Positions 51,752-60,765 of a stretch of 64,000 bases of DNA are shown piece by piece. The stretch's first letter is position 1. Every line of letters begins with the position of its first letter. Under the pieces are notes generated by a model, which did no database searches, had not been told where the DNA came from, and was given only the letters and a program-made list of their open reading frames with translations. Made by a program: the position numbers and the translations under genes. The DNA comes from Salinigranum salinum (GTDB lineage Archaea; Halobacteriota; Halobacteria; Halobacteriales; Haloferacaceae): positions 1,488,001-1,552,000 of the forward strand of contig NZ_VTOJ01000002.1 of assembly GCF_009176545.1 (NCBI RefSeq), given 5' to 3'.

Positions 51752-52597
51752 TCACGTCGGTCGATCGAGGGAGAGGAAGGATTCGGGGTCCTCCACCAGG
51801 CGAGCGTCGTTTCGGACCTGCTGGTACACCGAATCGGCCCACTCGCGTGCCGCTGGCGAGTCGGTATCGACGACAGCTCTGAGCGCACCCACCGGGCCGT
51901 CGTGGCAGCAGATGGCCACGCGCTCGTCGAGAATAACGAGTCCGCACCGGTCGCCGTCTGGGAGCGAATCGTGGACGAGGTGCGTACAGTTCTCGAGGGC
52001 AGTCGCCTCGGTGACCAGCTCGGGGTTCCACGAGTAAACAGCCTCGAATACGGCCGGGTCGTAGACGTACTCCGCCTCCATACCGTTCAATATGCGGGTG
52101 AATGCCGCCTCCAGGTTGTTCGATTTTACCACCGTCGCGCCGAACCCGCGCAGCGACTCCGTCCCCCCGACGAGCTCCGCGATGCGCTCGAGCGGCTGGG
52201 AGGGGTAGCCTGGTCCCGGGTACGAGACGACAGCGTCCTCGAACAGTTCGACGTCGAATCTCGACATCTCGCTGGGGAGCCAGCGCCAGACGTCGCGCAA
52301 TTTTCGCTCTGTCGCCATCGACTTGCAGAATTCGACGAGTTCCTCGGCCACGAACTCACCGAGTCGCGTCAGTTCGTAGATTCGACCGTCGCGGACGACC
52401 CATCCACGCTCCTCGAAGTCGGCGAGGACGCGGCCCATCGTCGGTGAGGACGCCTCGGTCGCCTCACACAGTTCGGCCCGGTCGCAGGGCTCCTCCGAGA
52501 GGGCGGCTAGCACGCCGACACGGTGGGCTGACCGGACGAGAAACTCGATCTCCTCGACAGACTGTTCGAGTGCGGCCCCGTCACCAGGCGTGTGCAT
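51752..52597 (-). CDS. FilR1-domain helix-turn-helix transcriptional regulator
   Basis: A 281-residue regulator. Residues 15-85 form a winged helix (EEIEFLVRSAHRVGVLAALS, RAELCEATEASSPTMGRVLA, DFEERGWVV). The C-terminal two thirds resemble the FilR1 (DUF1724) sensor domain, including GFGATVVKSNNLEAAFTRIL and RCGLVILDERVAICCHDGPV. Such proteins are common haloarchaeal one-component regulators, usually of a neighbouring gene. It lies 108 bp upstream of the SnoaL-methyltransferase operon with the palindrome between, a classical arrangement for a local repressor. Own promoter: AT-rich GATAATGC near 52622-52630. Confidence 0.82.
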   Translation of the reverse strand: MHTPGDGAALEQSVEEIEFLVRSAHRVGVLAALSEEPCDRAELCEATEASSPTMGRVLADFEERGWVVRDGRIYELTRLGEFVAEELVEFCKSMATERKLRDVWRWLPSEMSRFDVELFEDAVVSYPGPGYPSQPLERIAELVGGTESLRGFGATVVKSNNLEAAFTRILNGMEAEYVYDPAVFEAVYSWNPELVTEATALENCTHLVHDSLPDGDRCGLVILDERVAICCHDGPVGALRAVVDTDSPAAREWADSVYQQVRNDARLVEDPESFLSLDRPT

Positions 52598-52621
52598 GAT
52601 TCACATACGAGGTCGTTCGCA

Positions 52622-52630
52622 TTATCTCTG
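52622..52630 (-). promoter_or_regulatory. TATA-like element of the FilR1 regulator gene
   Basis: Minus-strand GATAATGCG about 28 nt before the ATG at 52597. The gap up to 52861 (264 bp) shows nothing else. Confidence 0.5.
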
Positions 52631-52861
52631 TCCACCCGGGTGTCGGAGGGGCTAGGCCGAACTGCGAGAGGTGTGCCGTGTATGCAGCACGGCTCACACG
52701 AACTACTCGGCAACTGTCATAGGGGGGGTGAGCGAGATACAGCGGGTACAGTCAGCAGGATTGCACTAATGAGTCGCCTGTGAAGGTGATCTCGGATCAC
52801 GGGCCTCTGGACAGGCTTGGTCTCGGGGGCACGCTTAAGCGTCCATGTGGAGCGTCGTGAA

Positions 52862-53338
52862 TCACCATAGCCCCCGGAGTTTCGCCCTGATCATCTTCGG
52901 GAGGAGCGGTAGTACGTCCGGAAAGGTCACACCGAGTTGGGCCAGCATATCCTTCTCGTTGTAGTAGAGCCGATCTTCCCGCACTTTCCCGTCCCGTACG
53001 ATGGTTTTGGCCATCCCCGAGACGGTGAAGCTACGCCCAGTGGGTGGGGCACCGTAGAACTCGCCGTCAAAGGTTCCGGACGCCGTCCAATCGAGCATGA
53101 CAATGTCGTCGCGGACGAGTATGTCGTGGGTTTCTAACTCGAAGTCAGGGAACCCCTGGAACGTCTCCCGGACGTGTGCTTCGACCGCATCCCGCCCGTG
53201 GACGACCCCCTCGGGAGCGGCCGGATCGTACACCGATGCCGACTCAGCTACCACGTCGATGTTCGAGAACTCACCGTTCCAGAGGCCCTCATACTCGGCG
53301 ATAATCTGTTCTTGTCGTGATGAGCTTGCCTGGGTCAT
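52862..53338 (-). CDS. SnoaL/NTF2-like ester cyclase family protein
   Basis: A 158-residue SnoaL-like protein. SRQEQIIAEYEGLWNGEFSN, VAESASVYDPAAPEGVVHGR, DAVEAHVRETFQGFPDFELE and VMLDWTASGTFDGEFYG show the family pattern, and the sequence differs clearly from the neighbouring SnoaL protein. A catalytic Asp-His pair may be inferred from HGRDAVEAHV. The C-terminal 30 residues (VLPLLPKMIRAKLRGLW) are basic and amphipathic. The start at 53338 (MTQASSSRQ) is preferred over the upstream ATG at 53434. Confidence 0.8.
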   Translation of the reverse strand: MTQASSSRQEQIIAEYEGLWNGEFSNIDVVAESASVYDPAAPEGVVHGRDAVEAHVRETFQGFPDFELETHDILVRDDIVMLDWTASGTFDGEFYGAPPTGRSFTVSGMAKTIVRDGKVREDRLYYNEKDMLAQLGVTFPDVLPLLPKMIRAKLRGLW

Positions 53339-53559
53339 TGGAACCACCGCTGGCCGCCAGACTGTCCCTCGTGCCTCGACAGGGGGATCGTCGTTTGGTA
53401 TGAGCCAACATACGACAATCAATCCGAGTGACAAAGAACGTTCGGCTGTGTAAACAATACGCGCCCTGTATTCAGCAAGCGTCTCTGCCAGTTACTCGAC
53501 CTCTGTCAGTAGCGGCGTGACCGATACAGAGGGTGTCTCCGTCACAAAGGGAATCCAAG

Positions 53560-53925
53560 TTATTTCGGAGATACCACCGCGCCGAGTGTCTGCGTAGCTA
53601 TCTTCCCGTTGCGGATCAGGAAGGTATCGGTGACAAATTCGTAGACGTTGTCGGGCGTCTCCGCATGGTAGGTAATATAGGCAACGTCCCTGTGGACGCG
53701 CTGTTCGTCAAGCGTGACCGACACCTCCTCCTGACCGAACTCCGTGAAGAGCCCTTGGAACAGCTGTTCGATCTCGTCGAGGCCGTGAAAGTCGCCATTG
53801 TTCGAGATGATGACCGAGTCTTCAGTGTAGTCGGCCAACACATCGGCCATCTCGCCCGCGCTGAACGCGGCAAGGTGGTGATCGAGCACTGCTTCGGTTG
53901 TCTGCGGTCGTGTTGTAGCTGTCAT
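53560..53925 (-). CDS. NTF2/SnoaL-like protein
   Basis: A 121-residue NTF2-fold protein (DUF4440 or nuclear-transport-factor-like). TTEAVLDHHLAAFSAGEMAD, VLADYTEDSVIISNNGDFHG and LDEIEQLFQGLFTEF form the N-terminal helices and strands, and the rest continues the conical barrel with no obvious catalytic residue. It is the first gene in transcription order of the three NTF2-fold genes here; the 221-bp gap to the next suggests separate promoters. No TATA close to the ATG; AT-rich CTTATAC lies 70 nt upstream (near 53995-54001). Confidence 0.8.
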   Translation of the reverse strand: MTATTRPQTTEAVLDHHLAAFSAGEMADVLADYTEDSVIISNNGDFHGLDEIEQLFQGLFTEFGQEEVSVTLDEQRVHRDVAYITYHAETPDNVYEFVTDTFLIRNGKIATQTLGAVVSPK

Positions 53926-54201
53926 CAGTTGTCCCTACCCCTACGAGAGGTTCCGTATCGACACCGAGAACCCACTCTGATAAGTCTCGGATAAGTATAA
54001 GCTAGCAGGTAACATACTGAGATCAACTAACCAACTAGTCCCCAATCTGGTCTCAGCGTTCCGGGGAGGAGTGTGCTGACTCCCATGACCGATTCGCGCG
54101 CTGTATCCAGCACGACCGATGACACCGGTCACATGCTGCACCGTTCTACGAGGTCGACGGACCAGGCACCGAACGGGAGCGAACGCGCGACCGAGCCGTC
54201 G

Positions 54202-55146
54202 TCAGTCGGCGTACCCGGAACCGGCCTCGCTCTCGCGCTGCCGTTCGAGTTCGGCGTTCAGTTCGCTCGCGGCCGTCGAGGAGAGCTGCCCGCGCAGGCG
54301 GCCGGCGACCGTCCGGGCCTCCGCGAGTTCGGTCTCGGCCACCGCGCGGACCAGCGCCACCGCGCGCTCGGTCCGGGTGTGACGCCACGACTCCTCGCGG
54401 GATTCGTACGTGCGGATGGCCCGGAGGAAGTCGACCTTCGAGAACTCCGGCCAGTACGGCGCGCAGAAGAACACCGCCGCCTCGTTGCCGTTGGCGTGCC
54501 ACGGCAGGAAGTTCGAGGTTCGCTCGTCGCCGCCCGTGCGGATGATGAGGTCGACGTCGCGGACGGGCTGGCCAGAGAGCCGGGCGTCGATGGCGTCGAC
54601 GTCGACCTCACTCGCGGCAAGATCGCCGTCGGCGACCGACCGGAGGACGTCCCGTGCGGCGTTCAGGAGTTCCGCGCGGCCGCCGTAGGCGAGCGCGACG
54701 TTCAGGTTGAACGAGTCGTACGCGCTCGTGCGTCCCTCCGCGTAGGCGATCGCTTCGCGCACCCGTTCGGGTAGCCGCTCGGTCTCGCCCACCGCACGGA
54801 TACACATCTCCTCGTCGTGGACGCGGTCGGCGTCGGCCAGTTCGTACAGCTTCGACTCGATCAGATCGAACAGCGGCTCGCGCTCCTCGGGGGGGCGCGA
54901 GAAGTTCTCCGTCGAGAAGGCGTAGACGGTGAGTTCCTCGATGCCGAGCTCCCGGCACCACTCGAGCACCTGTTCGGTCGTCTCCGCGCCGGCGCGGTGG
55001 CCGTCGGGGGCGTCGCCCCCCTGCTGGCGGGCGTACCGGCGGTTGCCGTCCTGGATGATCGCCACGTGGGTGGGGCCATCGTCGATGGTCCGGTCGAGGT
55101 GACGGACGTACGCCTGCCTCAGCTGTCGCCGGACCCAGCGCAACAT
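54202..55146 (-). CDS. uppS: Polyprenyl (undecaprenyl-type) diphosphate synthase
   Basis: A 314-residue cis-prenyltransferase that makes long-chain polyprenyl diphosphate, the precursor of the dolichol-type carrier for protein glycosylation. The catalytic Asp33 lies in THVAIIQDGNRRYARQ, with FSTENFSRPPEE as the flexible loop, and IIRTGGDERTSNFLPWH and FFCAPYWPEFSK as the diphosphate-binding and closing motifs. The C-terminal 80 residues form an additional helical tail not present in E. coli UppS. ATG 55146 with a TATA at 55171-55180. Its product likely feeds the glycosylation of the S-layer. Confidence 0.92.
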   Translation of the reverse strand: MLRWVRRQLRQAYVRHLDRTIDDGPTHVAIIQDGNRRYARQQGGDAPDGHRAGAETTEQVLEWCRELGIEELTVYAFSTENFSRPPEEREPLFDLIESKLYELADADRVHDEEMCIRAVGETERLPERVREAIAYAEGRTSAYDSFNLNVALAYGGRAELLNAARDVLRSVADGDLAASEVDVDAIDARLSGQPVRDVDLIIRTGGDERTSNFLPWHANGNEAAVFFCAPYWPEFSKVDFLRAIRTYESREESWRHTRTERAVALVRAVAETELAEARTVAGRLRGQLSSTAASELNAELERQRESEAGSGYAD

Positions 55147-55170
55147 ACGAGTGGGTACTTTCCGCCCCCG

Positions 55171-55180
55171 ATATGTGTCT
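55171..55180 (-). promoter_or_regulatory. TATA box of uppS
   Basis: Minus-strand AGACACATAT centred about 29 nt before the ATG at 55146. Confidence 0.5.
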
Positions 55181-55283
55181 TGTGTTCCGAGAGTCACGAC
55201 TGAGACTGGGGGACGAGGTCGGCACGACGGTCCGGACGTCCACGATCCGGTCGTGCGGTCGCAGCCCGTCGGCTATCGTCACC

Positions 55284-55292
55284 AGTATATGC
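55284..55292 (+). promoter_or_regulatory. TATA box of the DUF5778 gene
   Basis: AGTATATGC about 26 nt before the ATG at 55314. Both support the start. Confidence 0.6.
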
Positions 55293-55313
55293 CCGTCCCA
55301 CCGAACGACGAGT

Positions 55314-55721
55314 ATGACGACCGTCTCCGACGAGGACCTCTACCGACGGACCAGGACGCTTCTCGAACCGGGAGAGATCGAACTCGTGGGGCTCGTCGTC
55401 CACACGGACCTCGCGGGCGCAGAGGACCTTGAGATGCACGAACTCACCGTCGCACTCAACGACGTCATCGCCGAGCACGCCGGGAAAGGCGAGTCGTACA
55501 TCTACGCCGGCAACGACGACACGAGCTTCGCCTCGAACCAGTTCCAGGGGCTCACCCTGGCGGACGACGCGTTCGTCTGGGAGTGTCAGCAACTGCTCCG
55601 TGAGGGGACGTTCGACCTCGTCTTCTACTACGAGGCGGACGTCGACCAGGCGGCCATCGTCGGGGCAGTCGAGGACCTCGACCACGTCGACCGCGCGGCG
55701 ACCGTCCGGACGGACGACTGA
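55314..55721 (+). CDS. DUF5778 haloarchaeal protein
   Basis: A 135-residue acidic protein. DEDLYRRTRTLLEPGEIELV, HTDLAGAEDLEMHELTVALN and DVIAEHAGKGESYIYAG, with a C-terminal YYEADVDQAAIVG, match what I recall as DUF5778, restricted to haloarchaea. It is alpha/beta in character. No function is known. Monocistronic and divergent from uppS (167-bp gap). Confidence 0.75.
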   Translation: MTTVSDEDLYRRTRTLLEPGEIELVGLVVHTDLAGAEDLEMHELTVALNDVIAEHAGKGESYIYAGNDDTSFASNQFQGLTLADDAFVWECQQLLREGTFDLVFYYEADVDQAAIVGAVEDLDHVDRAATVRTDD

Positions 55722-55846
55722 GCGCTCCGGAACGCCCAGTACCCCGTCGAACCGAGGGATTCAGACGCGAGCGGACCGGGAGGCGTCCACACGTGGGAGG
55801 ACTGAAACCCGGTACCGTTTTCGGCCGGTGAGAATCGGGACGAGAC

Positions 55847-55854
55847 GCTTAACT
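55847..55854 (+). promoter_or_regulatory. TATA box of the siroheme/haem operon
   Basis: GCTTAACT centred 27 nt before the ATG at 55878. Confidence 0.55.
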
Positions 55855-55877
55855 CCCTCTCGCCCTGACGGTCGCAC

Positions 55878-56999
55878 ATGAAGACGGTGGACGCGGAGCT
55901 GGCACCGCTCGACCGGGCGATTGTGAACGCCTTTCAGGGAGGGTTCCCCGTCGTCGAGCGACCGTTCGAACCGGCCGCGGAGGCGCTTCGCGACCGCGGC
56001 GTCGACGTCGACGCCGACGGACTGCTCGCGCGCGTCCGTCACCTCGACGAGACGGGCGTCCTGTCCAGATTCGGCCCGCTCGTCAACGCCGAGGCGATCG
56101 GCGGCACCGCGACGCTCGTCGCGATGCACGCCCCGCCCGAGCGCTTCGACGACGTCGCAGAGCAGGTGAACGTCCACCGGGAGGTGGCGCACAACTACGA
56201 GCGCGAGCATCCGCACCTGAACATGTGGTTCGTCGTAAGCGTGGCCGACGCCTCGCGGGTGGCGGAGGTGCTCGACGCTATCGAGCGCGAGACGGGCCAG
56301 CCGACGTACAACCTGCCAAAGCAGCGTGAGTTCCGCGTCGAGGCGAAGTTCCTCGTCGACGGCCCCCTCTCGGAGGGCGACCTCGACCTCTCGCGGCTCG
56401 GCCCTGCCGTCGAGCCCGACGGTCGGGCGACGCTCACACCCGCAGAGCGCGACCTCGTGATGACCGTCCAGGGTGGGCTGCCGGTGACGGCGACCCCGTA
56501 CCGCGACGTCGCCGACTCGCTCGGGGTCGACGTCGACTGGGTGCTCCGGACGCTCAAGCGCTTTCTCGCCGAGGGAAAGATCAGACGGATCGGCGTCGTG
56601 CCCAACCACTACGCGCTCGGCTACACGGAGAACGGCATGACCGTCTGGAACGTGCCCGACGACCTCGTCGAGACGGTCGGCCCCGCCGTGGCGTCGCTGG
56701 AGTTCGTCACCCACTGTTACCAGCGGCCGCGTCACGAGGGGGTGTGGCCCTACAACTTCTTCGCGATGACGCACGGCCGCTCCGAGGAGGAGTCCCGCGA
56801 GCGGATCGACGAAGTGCGCGAGACGATGGCGGAGTACTGGGACGTCGGGGACGACGACTGGGACAGCCTGTTCTCGACGCGTATCCTGAAGAAGACCGGC
56901 ATCCGGCTCGACGAACGCGCCGACGCGAACACCGAACCGACCGATACAGACATCGAACCGACCGACTCGAACGCCGAGCCCACCACACGGAACGAATGA
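55878..56999 (+). CDS. ahbAB: Siroheme decarboxylase, AhbA-AhbB fusion
   Basis: A 373-residue protein containing two Lrp/AsnC-like siroheme-decarboxylase halves. Half 1 (residues 1-170) has LDRAIVNAFQGGFPVVERPF, VSRFGPLV-type signatures and HNYEREHPHLNMWFVVS. Half 2 (residues 190-345) has LVMTVQGGLPVTATPYRDVA, KIRRIGVVPNHYALGYTENG and CYQRPRHEGVWPYNFFAMTH. His-Asn-Tyr-Glu and related blocks contain the catalytic residues. It should convert siroheme to 12,18-didecarboxysiroheme in the alternative haem pathway used by archaea. In many organisms AhbA and AhbB are separate genes; here they are fused. The C-terminal tail is Thr/Asp-rich. Stop overlaps the next start (ATGA). Confidence 0.88.
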   Translation: MKTVDAELAPLDRAIVNAFQGGFPVVERPFEPAAEALRDRGVDVDADGLLARVRHLDETGVLSRFGPLVNAEAIGGTATLVAMHAPPERFDDVAEQVNVHREVAHNYEREHPHLNMWFVVSVADASRVAEVLDAIERETGQPTYNLPKQREFRVEAKFLVDGPLSEGDLDLSRLGPAVEPDGRATLTPAERDLVMTVQGGLPVTATPYRDVADSLGVDVDWVLRTLKRFLAEGKIRRIGVVPNHYALGYTENGMTVWNVPDDLVETVGPAVASLEFVTHCYQRPRHEGVWPYNFFAMTHGRSEEESRERIDEVRETMAEYWDVGDDDWDSLFSTRILKKTGIRLDERADANTEPTDTDIEPTDSNAEPTTRNE

Positions 57000-57736
57000 T
57001 CCCGCTCGTCCACGACTTCACCGGCCAGACGGTCCTCGTCTTCGGCGGGGGTGCGGTCGGCGCACGCAAGGCGCGACGGTTCGCCGCGGAGGCGCACGTC
57101 GTCGTCGTGAGCCCCTCGTTCGCGGACGGACTCGTGGAGGACGGCCCTCAGCCGTCCGTCGCCGACGGAGAGACGACGCCGGGGTCGTGGACACCAGCGG
57201 GTGACGCCCCTGGCGTGGAACTCGTTCGTGCGGAACCGACCACGAGCGAGGTGGCGGCGTGGATCGAGCGGCTCGAACCGGCGCTCGTCGTCGCGGCGAC
57301 GGACAGCGAGGCGGTGAACAAGGCCGCAGCGACGGCCGCCCGCGACCGGGGAATCCTGGTGAACCGGACGGACAGGGCGGGCGAGCGCGACGTCGGGAGC
57401 GTCGTCGTGCCCGCGACGGTCGAAGACGGCCCAGTCACCGTCGCCATCACCACGGGCGGGGCCAGTCCCGCGCTCTCGAAGTACCTGCGCGAACACCTCG
57501 AGAGCGAACTCGCCGGCGCGGGGGCGATGGCCGACCTGACGGGCGAGCTCCGCGCGGAACTGAAGCGAGGGGAGCTCTCACCGACGGAGCGACGCGACGC
57601 GATCCGTCGGGTCGTCCGGTCGTCTCGCGTTTGGAAGGCTTTACGTACGGGTACGACAAACGCCCGACGAGTGGCCGAGGACGTGATGCGAACAGAGACA
57701 CCCGCCAGTCCGGAAACGGAGGGAGGCAACCCGTGA
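56996..57736 (+). CDS. sirC: Precorrin-2 dehydrogenase/sirohydrochlorin ferrochelatase-like (SirC)
   Basis: A 246-residue enzyme oxidising precorrin-2 to sirohydrochlorin. The NAD-binding motif VFGGGAVGARKARRFAAEA is at the N-terminus, VVAATDSEAVNKAA follows, and VPATVEDGPVTVAITTGGAS marks the siroheme-synthase dimerisation domain. It is missing the CysG methylase part, so methylation is done elsewhere. The start overlaps the stop of the AhbAB gene by 4 nt (ATGA), and its stop overlaps the hemA start (GTGA): three genes co-translated. Confidence 0.88.
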   Translation: MIPLVHDFTGQTVLVFGGGAVGARKARRFAAEAHVVVVSPSFADGLVEDGPQPSVADGETTPGSWTPAGDAPGVELVRAEPTTSEVAAWIERLEPALVVAATDSEAVNKAAATAARDRGILVNRTDRAGERDVGSVVVPATVEDGPVTVAITTGGASPALSKYLREHLESELAGAGAMADLTGELRAELKRGELSPTERRDAIRRVVRSSRVWKALRTGTTNARRVAEDVMRTETPASPETEGGNP

Positions 57737-59070
57737 ACGGGGGCGTCATCAGCGGCGTGAGCGTCTCGCACGTCGACGCGAGCGTCGACGAGATCGAGCG
57801 CGTCGGCGGGGACTCCGAGCGGGAGATCGTGCGCGACCTCCTGACGCGCGAGGACGTCGAGGAGGCGTTCGCCCTCCGGACGTGCAACCGTGCGGAGGCG
57901 TACGTCGTCACCGACGACGCGGCGGCCGGTCGCCGCGCACTCCGCGGGTTCGCCCCCGAGGTCCGCGACGGCGCGGTCGTCGACCTCGAACACGAGGCGG
58001 CGGTCAGACACCTGATGCGGGTCGCGAGTGGGCTGGAGTCGCTCGTCCTCGGCGAAGACCAGATCCTCGGACAGTTCCGGACCGCGATCGAGGAGGCGCG
58101 TGCCGTCGGCGGGGTCGGACCGATGCTCGACGAGGCGCTGACGAAGGCGCTCCACGTCGGCGAGCGAGCCCGCACCGAGACCGCGATCAACGAGGGCGTC
58201 GTCTCGCTCGGGTCGGCCGCGGTCCGGCTCGCCGACCGACAGCTCGACCTCGCGGAGACGACGGCGCTCGTCGTCGGCGCGGGTGAGATGGGCCTGCTCG
58301 CCGCGCGTGCGCTGGCCGCCGCGGGCGTCCCTCGCGTGCTGGTCGCGAACCGGACCGTCCCGCACGCCGAACACGTCGCACAGGACGTCGCGGCCGAGGC
58401 GTGCGCGATCGGTCTCGACGCCCTCCCGGCGGCGGTGGCCGAGGCCGACCTCGTCGTGAGCGCGACCGCCAGCCCCGACTACGTCCTCGACGAGGATGCC
58501 GTCGCGGGGGCCGGCGAGACGCTGCTGGTCGACATCGCCCAGCCACGCGACATCGACCCCGCCGTCTCGTCCGTGCCGGGCGTCGACGTCCACGATATCG
58601 ACGCGCTGGAGTCCGTGACGTCGGAGACCCACGACCGGCGGCAGGAGGCGGCGGCGCGGGTCGAGGCGATGATCGACGCGGAGTTCGAACACCTGATGGA
58701 GCGGTTCAAGCGGAACCGCGCGGACGAGGCGATCAGCGCGATGTACGAGAGCGCCGAGCGGACGAAGCGCGAGGAGCTGGAGACGGCCTTCAGGAAGCTC
58801 GAGGCGCAAGGAGAGCTCACGGCGGACCAGCGCGAGACGGTGGCTGCGATGGCCGATGCGCTCGTCAACCAGCTGCTGTCCGCACCGACGAAGAGCCTCC
58901 GCGAGGCGGCCGCAGAGGACGACTGGACGACGATCCACACCGCGATGCAGCTGTTCGACCCCGAGTTCGGTGGCGATCCACCCGAATTACCGACGGGCGA
59001 GACGCCGACCGAGATCCCCGACGACGCCGACGTGCCCCAGCACGTCCTCGACCGGTTGAACGACGACTGA
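57733..59070 (+). CDS. hemA: Glutamyl-tRNA reductase
   Basis: A 445-residue NADPH-dependent enzyme reducing glutamyl-tRNA to glutamate-1-semialdehyde, the first dedicated step of tetrapyrrole synthesis. The catalytic Cys51 (EAFALRTCNRAEAYVV) is present, SGLESLVLGEDQILGQ is the signature and VVGAGEMGLLAARAL binds NADPH. The C-terminal dimerisation helix (MIDAEFEHLMERFKRNRADE) follows, then an acidic tail of 50 residues. GTG start overlapping the sirC stop (GTGA). Confidence 0.94.
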   Translation: MNGGVISGVSVSHVDASVDEIERVGGDSEREIVRDLLTREDVEEAFALRTCNRAEAYVVTDDAAAGRRALRGFAPEVRDGAVVDLEHEAAVRHLMRVASGLESLVLGEDQILGQFRTAIEEARAVGGVGPMLDEALTKALHVGERARTETAINEGVVSLGSAAVRLADRQLDLAETTALVVGAGEMGLLAARALAAAGVPRVLVANRTVPHAEHVAQDVAAEACAIGLDALPAAVAEADLVVSATASPDYVLDEDAVAGAGETLLVDIAQPRDIDPAVSSVPGVDVHDIDALESVTSETHDRRQEAAARVEAMIDAEFEHLMERFKRNRADEAISAMYESAERTKREELETAFRKLEAQGELTADQRETVAAMADALVNQLLSAPTKSLREAAAEDDWTTIHTAMQLFDPEFGGDPPELPTGETPTEIPDDADVPQHVLDRLNDD

Positions 59071-59198
59071 GCGACGACCGAGCGGCGGAGTCGACTGTCG
59101 CGGTCGGGGTGCTCGTCGTCCGCTCGTCGGGTGCTCGTTTTCGTCGGCCACGACTGGAGGGCCGAGCGACGAACACGCCGGACGGCGGCGTGAGCGCA

Positions 59199-59208
59199 CC
59201 TTTACAAC
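59199..59208 (+). promoter_or_regulatory. TATA box of the PTPS-glycosyltransferase-methyltransferase operon
   Basis: CCTTTACAAC centred 27 nt before the ATG at 59231. It makes this a transcription unit separate from hemA, 160 bp upstream. Confidence 0.55.
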
Positions 59209-59230
59209 CGTCCCACCCCAGGCCACGAGC

Positions 59231-59608
59231 ATGTACACCGTCACTGTCGTCCGTTCGTTCATCGCACAGCACTTTCTCACCGTGCCCGACCCGGGACCGG
59301 AGGGCGAGGTGCACTCACACCACTTCCGCGCCGAGGTCGAACTCGCGGGCGACGAACTGAACGAGTACGACTACCTCGTCGACATCGACGAGGTGGAGGC
59401 CGCCCTTGACGCGATCGAGGCGCGGTACGCCGACGAGACGCTCAACGCGCTCCCCGAGTTCGAGGGGTACAACCCGAGCGTCGAGCGGTTCGCCCGGGTC
59501 GTCCACGAACGGATCGCCGACGGGATCGACGCCGCCGGAGTCGACCGACTCACCGTCACGATGTGGGAGGACGACGTCGCAAACGCCGCGTTCACCGCGG
59601 CGCCGTAA
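59231..59608 (+). CDS. 6-pyruvoyl-tetrahydropterin synthase (QueD) family protein
   Basis: A 125-residue protein of the PTPS/QueD family. The N-terminal strand VRSFIAQHFLTVPDP contains the first zinc His; EGEVHSHHFRAEVELAG contains the second and third. DYLVDIDEVEAALDAI and NPSVERFARVVHERI match the family. The catalytic Cys usual in true PTPS is absent, as in many archaeal PTPS homologues. Candidate roles are the archaeosine/queuosine precursor or a pterin. Its stop overlaps the start of the glycosyltransferase (TAATG). Confidence 0.85.
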   Translation: MYTVTVVRSFIAQHFLTVPDPGPEGEVHSHHFRAEVELAGDELNEYDYLVDIDEVEAALDAIEARYADETLNALPEFEGYNPSVERFARVVHERIADGIDAAGVDRLTVTMWEDDVANAAFTAAP

Positions 59609-60765
59609 TGCGGATCTCGTTCGTCGTCCCCGGCGACTTCGACACCACCTCCGGCGGGTTCCGGTACGACCGTCGTCTCGTCGCGTCGCTCCGCGAGGCG
59701 GGCGACGACGTCACCGTCCACTCCGTACCGTGGCGTCGCTACCCGCTCGGGGCCGTCGACGCGTCGCGTCACTCGCTGGCACGCCTGGCCGCCGGCGCGG
59801 ACGTCGTGGTCGTCGACGAACTCGCACATCCGACGTTCGCGTTCGCTTCGAACGGAGCGTTCGGGACGAAGCGGACGCCCGTGGTCGCACTCGTCCACCA
59901 CCTGCGGTGTGACGAGGGTGGCGTCGAGGCCCCCCTCGCCCGGACGCTCGAACGGCGGTTCCTCGGCCGCGTCGACGCCGCGATCTGCACAAGTTCGGCG
60001 ACGGCCCGGTCGGTCCGCGAGGCGGTCTCGACTCCCGGAGGGAGACAGAGACGGGAGTCCGACGAGGACATCGATCACGACGCACCCGCGCTCCCGACCG
60101 TGGTCGCTCCGCCGACCGACGACCAGTTCGACCCCGACGTCACGACCGCGGCGGTCGACGACCGCGCCACCGTGGACCCCTTCCGCGTCGTCTTCCTCGG
60201 CTCGATCGTCCCTCGAAAACGGCCACTCGCGCTCGTCGACGCGCTCGCGGGACTGGACGGCGCGTGGCGGGCGACGCTCGTCGGGCCACAGCCGAACGAC
60301 CGCTACGTCGACCGGGTCCACCGGCGGTGTCGTCGCCGGGGAGTCGAAGGCCGGGTGACGCTGACCGGTCCGCTGCCGACCGACGAGGTCGCGGCCGTGC
60401 TCGAACGAGGGCACGTCCTGGCGCTGCCGTCGAGACACGAGGGGTTCGGCATCGCCTACCTCGAGGGGATGGGGTTCGGCCTCCCGGCGGTCGCGACCCA
60501 CGCGGGGGGCGCGACCGACCTCGTCACCCACGGCGAGACGGGGTTTCTCGTCCCGCCGGAGGGCGTCGGGGCCGTCGCCGCGGCGCTGTCGACGCTCGCG
60601 TCCGACCGGGCGCGGCTCGCGCGGATGGGGCGCGCGGCGCTCCGCAGGTACGACGCTCACCCCCCGTGGACCGAGACGATCGCACGGATCCGGTCGTTCC
60701 TCACGGCGGTGGTCGACGGCGCGAGCGGAGCGGACGCGAGCGTCGGTGGGGGAGTCACGGGATGA
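59608..60765 (+). CDS. GT4-family glycosyltransferase
   Basis: A 385-residue GT-B glycosyltransferase. The N-terminus RISFVVPGDFDTTSGGFRYD is the acceptor-side Rossmann unit, VVFLGSIVPRKRPLALVDAL opens the donor-binding half, and PSRHEGFGIAYLEGMGFGLP is the E-x7-E motif of GT4. VVATHAGGATDLVTHGETGF follows. It should transfer a sugar from a nucleotide donor, perhaps to a lipid or small acceptor in connection with its operon partners. Start and stop overlap neighbours (TAATG and ATGA). Confidence 0.87.
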   Translation: MRISFVVPGDFDTTSGGFRYDRRLVASLREAGDDVTVHSVPWRRYPLGAVDASRHSLARLAAGADVVVVDELAHPTFAFASNGAFGTKRTPVVALVHHLRCDEGGVEAPLARTLERRFLGRVDAAICTSSATARSVREAVSTPGGRQRRESDEDIDHDAPALPTVVAPPTDDQFDPDVTTAAVDDRATVDPFRVVFLGSIVPRKRPLALVDALAGLDGAWRATLVGPQPNDRYVDRVHRRCRRRGVEGRVTLTGPLPTDEVAAVLERGHVLALPSRHEGFGIAYLEGMGFGLPAVATHAGGATDLVTHGETGFLVPPEGVGAVAAALSTLASDRARLARMGRAALRRYDAHPPWTETIARIRSFLTAVVDGASGADASVGGGVTG

